Origin: Epiperipatus broadwayi
Taxonomy: Eukaryota > Onychophora > Udeonychophora > Euonychophora > Peripatidae
Assembly: GCA_028023455.1 (NCBI GenBank)
Contig: JAQFVV010006313.1
Span: 1,806,992-1,870,991 of the forward strand
Reading direction: 5' to 3'
Length of the DNA: 64,000 bases
Part shown: positions 10,366-25,513 of the stretch, piece by piece
Layout of the letters: every line of letters starts with the position of its first letter
Position numbering within the stretch: position 1 is the first letter of the stretch
The notes under the pieces: generated by a model
Told to the model about the DNA's origin: nothing
The model's database searches: none
Seen by the model: the letters and a program-made list of their open reading frames with translations, nothing else
Translations under genes and position numbers: made by a program

Positions 10366-10579
10366 TTCATCCATCCATATTAAAAATCTGTTTATGACAT
10401 GTTCAAAGCCTTTGTTTGCCAATATTGTTGCCATACCCCATGTTGACCATAAATCATTCTGACTCTTCACATATATGAATTTACACCATTTGATTACACA
10501 GCAAAGAGTTGGCCAAAATATGGACTAAATTTGTATTGTTAAATGCAAGTATATTATATATACTTAAAGCAGAAAAAAA

Positions 10580-10802
10580 TACAGATGATTTAAACCCAGA
10601 CTATCAAGCCCCCTTAGTATTTTGTTTTAATACAGCCATTAGAGATGACAATACACATGTGAAAAAAATAATGATCTCCAATATACATATTTTATGCTGA
10701 ATCAGAGCTCATCAGTTGATAAAAATCTTCATTTCCCATACAAATATACAATCATTGCTTGGTTTATATTAAGATAGCAAATCTTCAAACTTTAATGGAA
10801 TG
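10580..10802 (-). repeat. repeat family E, copy b
   Basis: Second copy, same orientation as copy a. Ends on AACTTTAATGGAATG. It lies 40 bp from the oppositely oriented copy c, so b and c form an imperfect hairpin. Confidence 0.65.
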
Positions 10803-10842
10803 TATAGATGGCAGAAGTGTTGGAGAGTGGAAAATATTGAAG

Positions 10843-11080
10843 CCATTCCTTTAAACTTTGAAGATTTGCTATCGTAATATAAACCAAACACTGATTATAT
10901 ATGTATGTGAGAGTTGATGACCTGGAATCAATTGATGAATGTGGTTCAAAACAGAATTTGTATATTGGATATTATTTATCTTTTTACATGAGTGTTGTTA
11001 TGTGTGCCAGTTGTATAAGATAGAGTGGATTAGTGAAAGGAGTTTAAATATTTGGGTTCAAATATCTTCTAATTCAACTG
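10843..11080 (+). repeat. repeat family E, copy c
   Basis: Inverted relative to a and b: begins CATTCCTTTAAACTTTGAAG and continues TTTGCTATCGTAATATAAAC, CACTGATTATA. It carries the best tRNA-like pair of the family at 11018-11072, with GAGTGGATTAGTGAAAGG as an A-box-like block and GGGTTCAAATATC as a B-box-like block. It is probably a tRNA-derived SINE, though the order of head and body is unusual. Confidence 0.6.
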
Positions 11081-11324
11081 TTTGTAATAGCACACAGATT
11101 AGTAGATGCACTACATTGTGAGAGGTATTAGTCTGCTCTCTTATTCAGGTGTTGCTGGATAAAGGGGAAAAGGTACAAAATAATTGAAGAATCTCCTCAC
11201 AATAACAGTTGTGAATAACCCCATAAGACTATCTAGTAGGCATGTATGGAAGCCATTAATCAACTTTGTTCTTAAGAAAAAGTGGAGAAATCAGGAAGAA
11301 TCTCATAAATAAATATATGAAATT

Positions 11325-11582
11325 TTTACTCGTTTAGACTGTTACCTTAAAATTCAATATTCAATAATCTAAGGCTTCAGTTTTGATTCCCATGATAGTA
11401 CTGTCACTGAACAGACCAGCAATAGTTGAAGATGAGAGAAAAACAATACCTCACAAAACATTGTGCATTTACCTTTATGTGTCTTATTACTAATAGTTGA
11501 AAGTAATTGCAATATTTAAATAAAGTATGTTTTATAAAGGCATTTGATACTTAATATTAGATGACGAAAATAGTCCAATATA
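11325..11582 (+). mobile_element. SINE family B, copy with tRNA-like head
   Basis: Plus-strand member of SINE family B. Head: CTCGTTTAGACTGTTACC, then TTAAAATTCAATATTCAA and TTTTGATTCCC (B-box-like). Body: ACAAAACATTGTGCAT. Tail: TTTAAATAAAGT and GAAAATAGTCCAAT. The same blocks in the same order occur at 23773-24107 and 44112-44389. Confidence 0.75.
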
Positions 11583-13596
11583 TAAATACAACTCAAACTA
11601 ATATGATTCAAAGTTGCAGGCAGTTAAAATGAGAAATTTCTTTTCTCTCTGATATATAAACTAAATTGGTGCAAATATTTTCTCAGTTAAAATATCAAGC
11701 TCATAACAAGTTTAAGAACTGATTTAAGCACAATTGATAAGGTTAATTTATTACACAAGAACACATATATTGATACTGCATTAGTGAAGTGGTACTTTTA
11801 CTCTGTGAATTCCCATAATAGACCTCTTTGCAATTAGGTTCATTGCAGATGATTTTTTGAACAGTCTGAAGACAACCTGTGTTCCCATTGTTTAAAATTA
11901 TATTCTAATTTGGAGGTGATCTAAAACTGACATAAAATGTATCAGCACAATTATTGTGTAATAGTTTGGATGAAACAGGCATGAAGAGAAGTGTTAGCCA
12001 TTTATTCATCTTGTCATACTCTGGATAGTGGGTGTTTAATGTACAATATAATTTTTAAAAACTCTAATTAAAATGTTATGCTTATCATCCACATTGATTA
12101 AGTCTTTTATTTATATTTCATTGTTATTCTTTCAATCCACTTTGTACTTGCATAACATTTGATTTCTGTAAAGAAACATTTAAAGCCAGTCAGCTAATGG
12201 GTTATGAAAGTGTGTGACTGGGAATGAACTGCTTCACAGACATTGAAAGGGTTTTATCACTCTTTTATGATTTATCTCAATGTTGGATCTTTGTAGATAA
12301 AGATTTAACAAATTTATTTCCATATGCTGGTTTTCCTATTCTATAGTCCATACTAAACATTAGCTCTGCATTAAAACTTTCTGTATTTTATTAATGTTAT
12401 TCTCCAGTGCACAAATTAGAACAGTGTCTACATAATGCATATAAAATGAATTACTCACTGTAGAAACATTTTGGGAGATAATTGTTTCCTCATATTTATT
12501 TAAGATTATGTTACAAGTATACCACTTATTGTCAACCCATTGGTGAGCTGTGTTCCATTCTGTAAAATTTGTTATTAGATATCACAGTAATGTCACTACC
12601 AATCAACATATCTACATTGTGATAGTAGTAATTATTTTAAAATTAAACCACTTTAATAAATATATTGTGCATATCCTAATAAAATCTTTATGAAAATTCA
12701 CTTTTATGCATGAAACATTAAAAATACAAATTCTGAAAATTCTTAATTATCCAAAACTAATCTAGGATAATAAAATTTTAAGAAAAATCAAAATTTATAT
12801 TTATGTAATTTAATATCAGAATTCAGCCTTATGAAAACAACTTTAAATCGACATTAATTGCTTAAAAAATAAATTATACCTGATAGATAGCATTATGATA
12901 ATAAGATTTTTATTATTTGTGGCTTTATGTTTCATTAAAAAATTACAATATATTGAATATTTCTTTTGGTTTTTTTTATTTCTGTTCGTTTGATTTATAT
13001 TTAAACAAACGAATAAAAATTCTAGTGGATAAAATCATAAAATGATTTTTTTCTATCAAGACAAACACTAAAAAATATGTACATGCAAATTATTTTCAAA
13101 TGTAGGCAACTCATCTAAACAATTTATGAAATAATAGCATAATGTGATTAAATAATGTATTTATAACTTAATTCATAAATTTTGTTGATACTTGAGCATT
13201 GCAAGGATCAAATTGTTGAAATGTCAATCATCAGTGTTAGAATCAGATTTTGTGAGAGTATTGAAGAGGAAAACTAAATTCTGAAAGTATATAGTTACAT
13301 ATATTTTTTCCTACCAGAACACTTTTTCATCAGTGTAGTAATGCTTCCTTAAATAGATATCCAAAAAAAAAAACATCAGTGACTTGATTAGAAACATTAA
13401 AAATATGAATGCCATTGAAATGGAACAGTCTGAATATTTGGTGATACTGGGTAGAATGAGGAGACAACATCATGTCTATTTATTTTGTAACATATAATAT
13501 ATACTGGAAAAATGTGATCATATTTAAACACAGATATTATTTTGTTTTTTAAAACGATTATTTTTGCAATTCTAGTTTTTAATCTCCAATCAATTT
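11583..13596. other. AT-rich sequence, no gene seen
   Basis: Low-complexity AT-rich DNA with poly-A/T runs. No frame above background and no match to the repeats in this window. Confidence 0.6.
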
Positions 13597-13611
13597 TATA
13601 TATATATATAT
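13597..13611. repeat. short (TA)n
   Basis: TA run immediately upstream of a SINE family A copy. Confidence 0.9.
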
Positions 13612-13617
13612 TATTGT

Positions 13618-13720
13618 TTTACTATGGTCGAGTGGTCAGCACAGCAGCCTTTACAAGCAGTTGTCCAGGGTTGGCGGGTTTGGTTTCCGGCCAATGCTGT
13701 GACACACGAGAAAAAAAAAT
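13618..13720 (+). mobile_element. SINE family A (type II tRNA-like), copy 1
   Basis: About 100 bp consisting of a tRNA-like unit plus an A-rich tail. A box: TGGTCGAGTGGTCAGC. Long variable-arm region: GTCCAGGGTTGGC. B box: GGTTTGGTTTCCGG. The end is CCAATGCTGTGACACACGAG followed by a run of A. Related copies lie at 23351, 33401 and 59656. The extended variable arm fits a Leu/Ser-type ancestor. It is not a functional tRNA because the arms mispair. Confidence 0.8.
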
Positions 13721-14510
13721 ATACTAATGCTTTAAAAGTAATATTTGATTGCATTGAAATTTTCTTTAATAGTCACTAAAATAACCTCTATTTATATGTT
13801 TTCATGATGTCTATGAGCTACGTTAATGTTTTTTTTTTTTTTTTTCAAATGAAATAATTGTCTGATATGGTTATAAAAATGCATTTGAATATTTTGGTAA
13901 AATGTAATAATGATTAATGTTTTTGTTTGTTTGTTTGTTTTTATTACTATAACACATGCAGTACATTCTTAGGAATTATTTTGCAATAAATAACATTTTT
14001 TCAATTAAAATTTTAAAATAGTAATATTAATTTACTTTATTAGAATTCATATTCTTTGAAATAAATCGAGAAATATCTGCAGAATCTTGTTAAAATTGTG
14101 CAACTAATCCTTTTTTTTTAAAAAAATATTTTTGCATATCTAATTGGAATTTTTAATCAGCCTTTTTTTTCACATTATGCTTATAATACCTTATCTGATT
14201 TGGTTTTTAACAAAAGGTTCTAACCATTTGATTTTGTTACCAGCTTTTTATAGTTTTAATATTTTCAGAATTACATCTTAATAAAACGATATTCAGTGTC
14301 ATCATAAAAAAATTGAAGGCTGGTCTCTAGATTTTATGTATATTTTGGTTATAATTTTCAACAATTAGCACAGTTGCAAGGTTTTTGTAGTTCTAACTAT
14401 TATACTATTATATATCACTTAATCGCACTTTTTTTATTAAAGTAGTATTTCGAATTCATCTTTATTAAAAATACTAATTATAAAAATAACTCATTACAGT
14501 GCTCTATCTT
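13721..14510. other. AT-rich sequence, no gene seen
   Basis: Poly-T runs and a (TTTG)n stretch near 13921-13940. No supported gene. Confidence 0.6.
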
Positions 14511-14529
14511 TTATTATTACTATTATTAC

Positions 14530-14622
<93 letters not shown>

Positions 14623-14640
14623 GTTGTTGTTGTTGTTGTT
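14511..14640. repeat. (TTA)n(TTG)n compound microsatellite
   Basis: About 112 bp of TTA repeats with a few interruptions at the start, then six TTG units at 14623-14640. The poly-Leu frame it creates is not a gene. A short ATT run follows at 14715-14735. Confidence 0.97.
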
Positions 14641-14735
14641 TCAAAAAAGGAAGTTTATTAATCGAAGAAATACAGAGTTTTTTACATTGGTTTTACATTG
14701 ATTTTTTACAGTGATTATTATTATTATTATTATTT

Positions 14736-17700
14736 AATAGTTCTTTATTAGTTCATTATTTAAGTAAGACATTATGTTATATAATAGTCACATTTTAAAT
14801 CGTGACGTAATATAATACAATACTTCAATACTGGTTTCAGATAATACTCTTCATCATACACAAAAATAATAAACTAATAGATAGTGCTTAAATGCCTTTC
14901 TTCGTAATATAAGAATATAAAAAAATTGGTTTCTATGGTATTTATTTTAAAATGCAATAATAATTCTAGATATTAAAAACACTTTGAAATAATAGTTATA
15001 AACACACAAACATTACTATACGTGAATTCATTTTGACAAAGGTTTATTTTTTCATTTAAGAATATTTTTATCAAAAGAAATGTGTGAAAGATGAATTCTA
15101 GCATAATAGAAAACTCATATTTAATTACTGAAGCTTCTTTTACGTTAAATGAATTTGATTATTATTTAGTAAATTAGAAAGCATTATTAGATCAATCCAT
15201 CAAAGAAAATACAAAAATATTTTATTTTCTGTTGTTTTTTTTTATTTAAACTGATAATCTGTTATTTGGATAATCATACTGAACTGGAAAGAACTATGTC
15301 TTTGTTTAATTGAATTATCAAAGATATTTTCTCCATCAGATTTATATAAAAAAATTGCAATATCATGAATACGAATTATTCGCTAGATAATAAACAGAAA
15401 TAGGGAATAATGTATTATAATCATACTTTATTGTCAAATGCCATTTTTATTAATATGAGTTTGTTTCTGTTTTGTTGGTATGAAATCATATATTAATGTT
15501 AGACCGTTGATAGTTCCAATTTGGGATCTGCTTTATTTATATATCCTTCTTTTTCATTTTTGTATATTTAATGATTTCTGACAATTGATAAATAAATTAC
15601 ACTCTAATATCATTTTTTCATTGCCATCTATGACTGTGAAAAAATTATACAAAACAGTTTCTTTTAAAAACGACAGCTGAGTCAGATTTCATAGATAAAT
15701 TTAAATTTTATAAAAATTGGTCATACATGTATTATTAATAAATCTATCTAAGTCATTCAGGTTGATTATTTCATATTCCAAGTTTTATCACTTTTTTTTC
15801 TTAATTCTTTAGTTTTATAAACTGGATAAGTACAATAGAATAAAATAAACTATCCACTAAAAACTATTGCTTTTTGATTATTTTCTAAAAACTGTTGATT
15901 GGTTCATTAATTTTCTGTTTTTCTTTCTAATTTGTGAAAAAATTATTTATAATAGAAATTCATTTTTTTTTACATATAATGATAATTAATAATCTAACTT
16001 ATATATATATATAGTTAACCTGTCGCAGGAGAAAAACAGTTTCATTTTTAACCATCTACAGGAAGACAAAACTTATAAGATTTATAAATGTAAATCTATT
16101 ATTATAAAATGCTGAAAATTTGTAATTATTAAAGAGGAAGTCAACCTCTGATAATGCGCTATTTCTTGAATTTTATAAATCTCTGCGCACACACCAGCCA
16201 GTAACTAAATTTATACAATTCAATAGTTCATTATTAGAGTGGTTTATGTTAATGTTGTAGTGCAAAAAATTTGGACCCTGTCAATTAAACTATAGAATTG
16301 TAAGTAAATAATAAAAATAATTATAAAAACAATTAAGGTTAAAATTTCTCTAGAAATAATGTATATATGAGGTTAAAATATTACATGTCTATATGAATTG
16401 CTTGACAAAATGTATGTTTCTAATGTATATATTGTCTGAGAAGCTGGTCTGACTTCTAGGCTGATAGATAATTATAATTGGGTTGCAAGCATGATAAAAC
16501 TCATTGGAAGCTTCAGTTGCTTCCCATTCAATTCTATATTTATAAATAATTATCAAAGAGATAAACTCCAATTTTTTAAGTGTTTGTCATGGTATTCTCT
16601 CAAATGTCATGAGCAAAAAATGAAACAATCAAGTTCACTCTTTCGTATATATAAATGATAATTTATCTTTTCTATTATTTTTTTCCAAATACAAAATTGA
16701 ATATGTAGAGTTTTCATGAGAGCTCAAACTTTTTTTTTTGTTTCTGAATCAAAGTAAAGTAATAATTAGTAAAGAAAATAAAGGTTATTTTGTCAACGCT
16801 CTAAGGCAATCATTTATTTGTCTTTAATATATGTCAGCTGTTAAATCAATTTTAAACAGCTGTTGCTAAGATAATCAGAAATATTATTTTTACCTTAAAT
16901 GCCTTTTATTATTGTTACACTAATTTAATACACGATGTTAGCATTACGTTTTTTTTTTGAAAAAATAATACACAAAAATATGTTTATCATGTAAATAGAC
17001 ATAGCTACAAAAATATGCCTTTATATCGTATAAAATTTATTTTTATAATATTGGCCATAGTTTCAAGAATTATTATTTATTCACTCATTATTTAAATAGC
17101 AGCAAAATGATTTCACTTAACTAATAAACAAACTTATTGCAATCATTATTCGATTATAAAAAATAAATTACGGATTGAAAATGGATTAGGTATTTTGTAA
17201 AATTAATAAACATATATAATTGGGCAAAATAAGAGTCACAGATCACATGACCCTATTCTCTTAAAAATGAGGATTGCCAATTCCTTAACTAAGTGTCTTC
17301 AAACCCATCCATGCAACACAAATAGCTATATGGTGCTGATAGATCTTCAGCCATACCATAAATTAGTAGTCTTAGCAATATAACATCACATAAGACTTAA
17401 GGCAGAGTCTATAAATAGTTAAAATAAGAGTCATAGATCACATAATTCTATTGATTATATATATATTTTTTAGTATTTTCCAAGAATTGACCAAACCAAA
17501 AAGCTAAATTAATATGAAATATTGAGTACAATAAGTGTGCTAAAGTATTTTTCAAAAAAAAAAAAAAAATGTTTGCAAAAGATCATATGTAGTACAACTA
17601 AAATACATGCAATAGGCAAATTTCAGTGCACCCTATTACATATGTAATCTTTTACATCAATGAGGATTGTACAATGAGCATAAGCATTCGTTTGTTATAA

Positions 17701-19775
17701 AATCAGCAAGAAATGACCATCTTGGGGATCATTTGTCTATTTCACGTAGTTTAGTTCATCTAGCTTAGACCATACGTTTCAATAATATTTGATGAAAAAA
17801 AAAGTTATACTATATATATATATATATATATATTGCCACAAACTTTATTCAAACACATATGTATGTATATATGAATTTATGTTCAAATATCTAAAACAGC
17901 ATGTTACTAATTTATCCATGATGCGGGATATTAGTCTCGTCTCTGGACCAATGAATAGTTGTGATAGGGCTTAGTAAGGATGAAAGATGCACTGATAAAA
18001 TCCAAAATCATATATATAATAAATGACTATTGAACTACAGAAACGTATATAATCAATACATTAGGAATTTTACAGTACAGTCCTCAAATGAAATTTGGGT
18101 ACTTTGGAATATGCCCTGCTGTGACGTAATCGTGCGGCAATAATTATTCTAAATTTCTGAATATATTATTATTGTTTGGGAAGTTTCGAAGTTAATTTTA
18201 AAAAAATATTGTAAATACGATTTGAATTAAATAAACTGAACCTCGAACATTGCTTTTGTTTATTTTTTTTTTTTCATTTGTTATAACTACTCTTTCGCCC
18301 AATGTAAAAATTTCAGACTAATTTCTCTCTTTATCTCTCCCTATATATATATACACATAAGTGGATCTGTTTCAAAAACAATTTTTTGTCAATACATGAA
18401 GTATTAAAACACCAGAATTTTCCATTAAAAATAATAGAAATATATGTATACCACGTCTATGAGTTGTTTAACTTTACAGCCAGAATTTAATGACGATCTA
18501 ACGTATATGATGTTCAATCTATTAGTATTATACGATAAAAATATTATAAAAGACGAGGATAATTTTTAATTTCATTAGAAATATAATAAATGAGTATTGT
18601 GCTGAAAAAGCATGTAAACAATCAAATCTCAAATTTTATATCATACTTTACATATTTATTTAGAGAGTGAAATATCAAAATATCAACTTTTTTTTTACTA
18701 ACTTAAAGTTATCTAATAACTCAAGCATGTACTGAGTAACAACTTTATTAGATTATTTTCTATTAAAAGTTATCGAATTTTAAGTAACTAATTAAAAAAC
18801 TTTTAAAGCAATTAAATAATTCAATCAATTAACTGAAAAATTAACATATAAATGAGATTTTTTTTTCTAAAAAATGATTTCTTTTTTTTATTTTAAAAAA
18901 CACTTTTTAAATGAAAAAATACATTATAATATACATATCGTAGCTGAATTGTTAACTAGGTTTAGAGTTTATTTAATTGTTTTATTGTAAAGAAAATAGT
19001 TTTTTTTTTTTTTTTTTTAGAAAACTATGAGAAAAGTTAATAACCAATAATAATTTAACATTTAAAATCAGAGGTCATCTTTAATGTTTGTAAATTTTTT
19101 GTTTGTGTAACTGTGAAAGTTTTTTATTCGCTTTAAAAGATTTACAAAAATATTTCTAAAATATTTTTATATTATAATTAAAAAAAAATAGTCACATTTA
19201 TGGCATAGTCTATCAAATGCGATATTTACTGCATATTCAGAATAGCAATAATTAAGCTACTTTTATAAATTTATAATTTTTGAACAACAATTTCAGATAA
19301 AAATTGAATAGCTTTTACTTATGGGTCATATTAAAAGAAATGCAGAAATTCAAATATTGCGGGTTCTAGTAATCATAAAATATAAACAAACTATCATTGC
19401 TATTTGTTCTCTTAGTTCTACAATATTTATAATATTGATAACAATTGTGCTAAACCAAATTTTCTTAATACTTAGTATACAATAAAAAGAAGATTTAAAC
19501 TATGTATGCTGAAAATAAATACAACTATAACTGATTCTGATTGTATGTGCTTATAAAATGTAACACAGTATTTGTAGCAAAAAGAGAGAGAAAGATAAAA
19601 AAATGTAGTTTTTTTTCTTCAAAAAGTTGTTTTAGATAGACTTAAATAAAAATTTATCTGTGAATACTTTGAATTACACGGTTCTTATAAATAACATGAT
19701 TTTCAGATGAATTCTAATCTAAGAAGAGAATTTGGATTTGTTAAACAACGAGTAACTAAGCTATATGCTTGTCAC
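14736..19775. other. 5-kb AT-rich region without recognisable genes
   Basis: Almost uniformly AT-rich. Short (TA)n tracts at about 15999-16013, 17454-17468, 17812-17832 and 18341-18352. A pair of imperfect 32-bp direct repeats at 17226-17257 and 17421-17452. No open frame resembles a protein family. Confidence 0.6.
17226..17452. repeat. segment flanked by 32-bp direct repeats
   Basis: AAAATAAGAGTCACAGATCA at 17226 recurs as AAAATAAGAGTCATAGATCA at 17421, each followed by CAT and CTATT at similar spacing, enclosing about 165 bp. It could be a long imperfect target duplication around a decayed insertion, or simple tandem remnants. Confidence 0.5.
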
Positions 19776-23350
<3,575 letters not shown>

Positions 23351-23449
23351 TTTTTATGTATCATAGCATTGGCCAGGAAATGAACCTGCTAACCTGGGAC
23401 ATCTGCTTGTAAGGCAGCTGTGCTGACCACTCGACCACCATTGCTTGAC
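23351..23449 (-). mobile_element. SINE family A, copy 2
   Basis: Minus-strand tRNA-like SINE. Reading on the minus strand: A box TGGTCGAGTGGTCAGC, anticodon arm CTGCCTTACAAGCAG, variable region GTCCCAGGTTAG, T arm CAGGTTCATTTCCTG, end CCAATGCTATGA and an A-rich tail. T-arm pairing is intact. Target duplication is not evident. Confidence 0.8.
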
Positions 23450-23560
23450 TGAAATATTAAATTTAAAACAGAATTGCATTGGTTTATGCAATCTAAATAA
23501 TGCTTTATTCATATTTTAAAAATTGAATTCAAATAAATATAACTTTATGTTTTTTTGAAA

Positions 23561-23772
23561 ATTTGTGATGATGGTATTTTAGATGTAATAATATGTAGTA
23601 TTTCCATCATCTGCTAGGAATTGTTGAATGCCTACAAAATTTTAAACTTTATTTAAACTTTTTCAAATACAAGCAATTGCTAGTAATAATATGCAAAGAC
23701 AGCACAAATTAATAATTTATGCAATGTTTCAAGTGTTATTATTCTTGGCTCATCTTTAGGTGTTTTTGTTTG
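23561..23772 (-). mobile_element. SINE family B, headless minus copy
   Basis: Minus-strand body and tail of SINE B: AACACCTAAAGATGAGCC, ACTTGAAACATTG, TTTAAATAAAGTTTAAAATT, GATGATGGAAATAC. It lacks the tRNA-like head and abuts a plus-strand copy at 23773, so the pair is head to head. Confidence 0.7.
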
Positions 23773-24107
23773 ACCAGTAACAATTCTAGCGTAGATAATT
23801 ATATGAACACTCTACTGACTGTTGTCATTGACAAAATAGATTAGTTGGTTAGAACATTATTTTAAAATTCAATATTCAAGAATCTAAAGGCATGAGTTTG
23901 ACTCCTATTCAAGCATTGTCATTGTTCAGGCAAGCAACATCTAAAGAAAAGCAGAGAATAATACTACTTAAAACATTGTGTAATATACCAACCTGTGTTG
24001 CCATTGTCTGTTGTTGTTAATAGTTGTTTGTATTTGAAAACATTTAAATAAAGTTTTAAAAATCTCTAGACATTAAACATTTAATGATAGATTATGGAAA
24101 TAGTCCA
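23773..24107 (+). mobile_element. SINE family B, fullest copy
   Basis: tRNA-derived SINE. Head: A box TAGTTGGTTAGAACA at about 23842 and B box GAGTTTGACTCCT at about 23897. Then a body (ACTTAAAACATTGTGTAA) and a tail (TTTAAATAAAGTTTTAAAAA and TTATGGAAATAGTCCA). It ends exactly where the TCATCATCATT tail of a minus-strand RTE fragment begins. RNA polymerase III transcription from the internal boxes would be expected in an active copy. Confidence 0.8.
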
Positions 24108-24838
24108 TCATCATCATTATCATTGTCAATCATTTATAAAGGTCTCTCCAAGTTCAATCCATCTTCTCCAATCTCTAACTGATCTTCTCCACATCACCCT
24201 GCACACTTTCTTATTTCATTCATCCATGCCTCATGTGATCACTTTCTGGGTCTTTCATAATCTCTTAAAATCCAGTTTAAGATTTCAATTGTCCATCTAT
24301 TATCATCTCTTCTAAAAATATGTCCAGCCTAATTCCACATCGGTCTTTTAATTATTTTAACAATGTCAATAACACCTGTTTGTTCTCTTACCCATACATT
24401 GCATTTTCGATCTCTTTTTATTATTTTTAATGTGCATCTCTATACTTCTTTGAATGATCTGAAGTATCTTTATTGCTCTTCCATAAACTGTCCAAGTCTC
24501 AGATTCATAAGTAAGAACAGGTAAAATGCATTTATTAAAAGCCTACCTTTTCAAACACATTGGAATATTTTCTTTTAGTATTAAGATATCTTTACCAAAA
24601 TCACTCCAATCAAGTTTAGTTATGTGATTAACTTTATCCATTGTTCCATCTGCAGTAATAATTTGACCAAGGTATTTGTAGTTATTAACTTCTTCAAACT
24701 CATCATAATCAATTATTACTTTTATCTTTTGAGAAAATACATTAAACGTTACTTTAGTCTTTTTATCATTTACTTTTAATTTTACTTTTTTACTTTCATC
24801 TGATAAACCTTGCAACATTTCCTGAAACTTGGAAGCAT
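24108..24838 (-). mobile_element. 5'-truncated RTE fragment
   Basis: Minus-strand 3' portion of an RTE element, from the TCATCATCATT tail at 24108 to about 24838. Codes for decayed RT thumb and C-terminal domain. An open block at 24818-24543 shows Y-K-Y-L-G-Q-I-I and M-C-L-K-R as in the copy at 27190-27330. The downstream part is shifted and stopped. It served as target for the RTE insertion that follows. Confidence 0.85.
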
Positions 24839-24851
24839 ATATATATATATG

Positions 24852-24861
24852 TCCGTTAATT
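24852..24861. repeat. left target-site duplication of the RTE insertion
   Basis: TCCGTTAATT, repeated exactly at 27782-27791 after the element's TGATGATGATGAT tail. Confidence 0.75.
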
Positions 24862-24872
24862 CCATATATATA

Positions 24873-24916
24873 TCAGGGGGTATATATATATATATATATA
24901 TATATATACCCCCTGA
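24873..24916. repeat. 44-bp perfect palindrome with (TA)14 core
   Basis: TCAGGGGG, fourteen TA units, CCCCCTGA. Located at the 5' junction of the RTE insertion. Confidence 0.95.
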
Positions 24917-24939
24917 TTGCGGACCCAGGCTGCCATTTG

Positions 24940-25513
24940 ATGACGACTTTTTATTTAGGTACTTACAACTGTTGATCACTTTCAAGTGAAGGAAGATTGC
25001 AAGAATTAGAAAAAGAACTGTCTTATATTAAATGGGACATTATTGGACTTTGAAGTTAGAAGAAAAGGAGAAGAAACAATTGATTTAAAAAGTGGACATA
25101 TACACTATTATAAAGGCACACATATTGGAAATACAAGTGGAGTAGGATTCATTATAAATAAAAAGTGGAAGAACAATATTGTGGAGATTGATAATGTATC
25201 GGACAGAATGGCAAGATTAGTTATACAACTTAATAGCAGATACCAAATGCAGATAATTCAGGTTTATGCCCCAACAAGTTCTCATAGTGATGAAGTAGTA
25301 GAAGATTTTTATATGGATGTACAAAAGGCTTTTGATCAGAGTAAACAACATTTTAAAATTGTTATGGGAGACTTTAATGCTAGAATTGGTAGACAAATGA
25401 AAGATGAAATTGCTGTAGGTAATTTTGATTATGGTAATAGAAATGAGAGAGGACATAGACTTGTGGAGTTTGCAGAAAAAGAAAAACTTTATATTATGAA
25501 TTCATTTTTTTGA
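24940..25513 (+). pseudogene. RTE APE endonuclease, N-terminal part
   Basis: AP-endonuclease-like nuclease that nicks target DNA for target-primed reverse transcription. A plausible start is the ATG at 24940, followed by codons for F-Y-L-G-T-Y-N, the usual first endonuclease motif. The frame shifts near 24975 and again at about 25050, where GGACTTTGAAG lacks two bases present in other copies (GGACTTTGTGAAG). From 25043 it reads cleanly: E-V-R-R-K-G, V-G-F-I-I, I-Q-V-Y-A-P-T-S (about 72-79 of that block) and the catalytic G-D-F-N-A-R-I-G (109-116). It ends at a TGA at 25511-25513 created by a seven-T run (25505-25511). The related copy at 6061 stays in frame there. Confidence 0.85.

Noticed and set aside
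13618-13720. Functional tRNA genes at 13.6, 23.4, 33.4 and 59.7 kb
   Set aside because: Arms mispair, copies differ from one another, A tails follow and target duplications flank two of them: SINEs, not tRNA genes.
14499-14714. Poly-Leu frame
   Set aside because: Translation of (TTA)n(TTG)n.
23590-23772. Hammerhead motif in SINE B (CTAAAGATGAGCC … TTGAAAC)
   Set aside because: The CUGAUGA core cannot be placed and the intervening sequence does not form a stem II; similarity is superficial.
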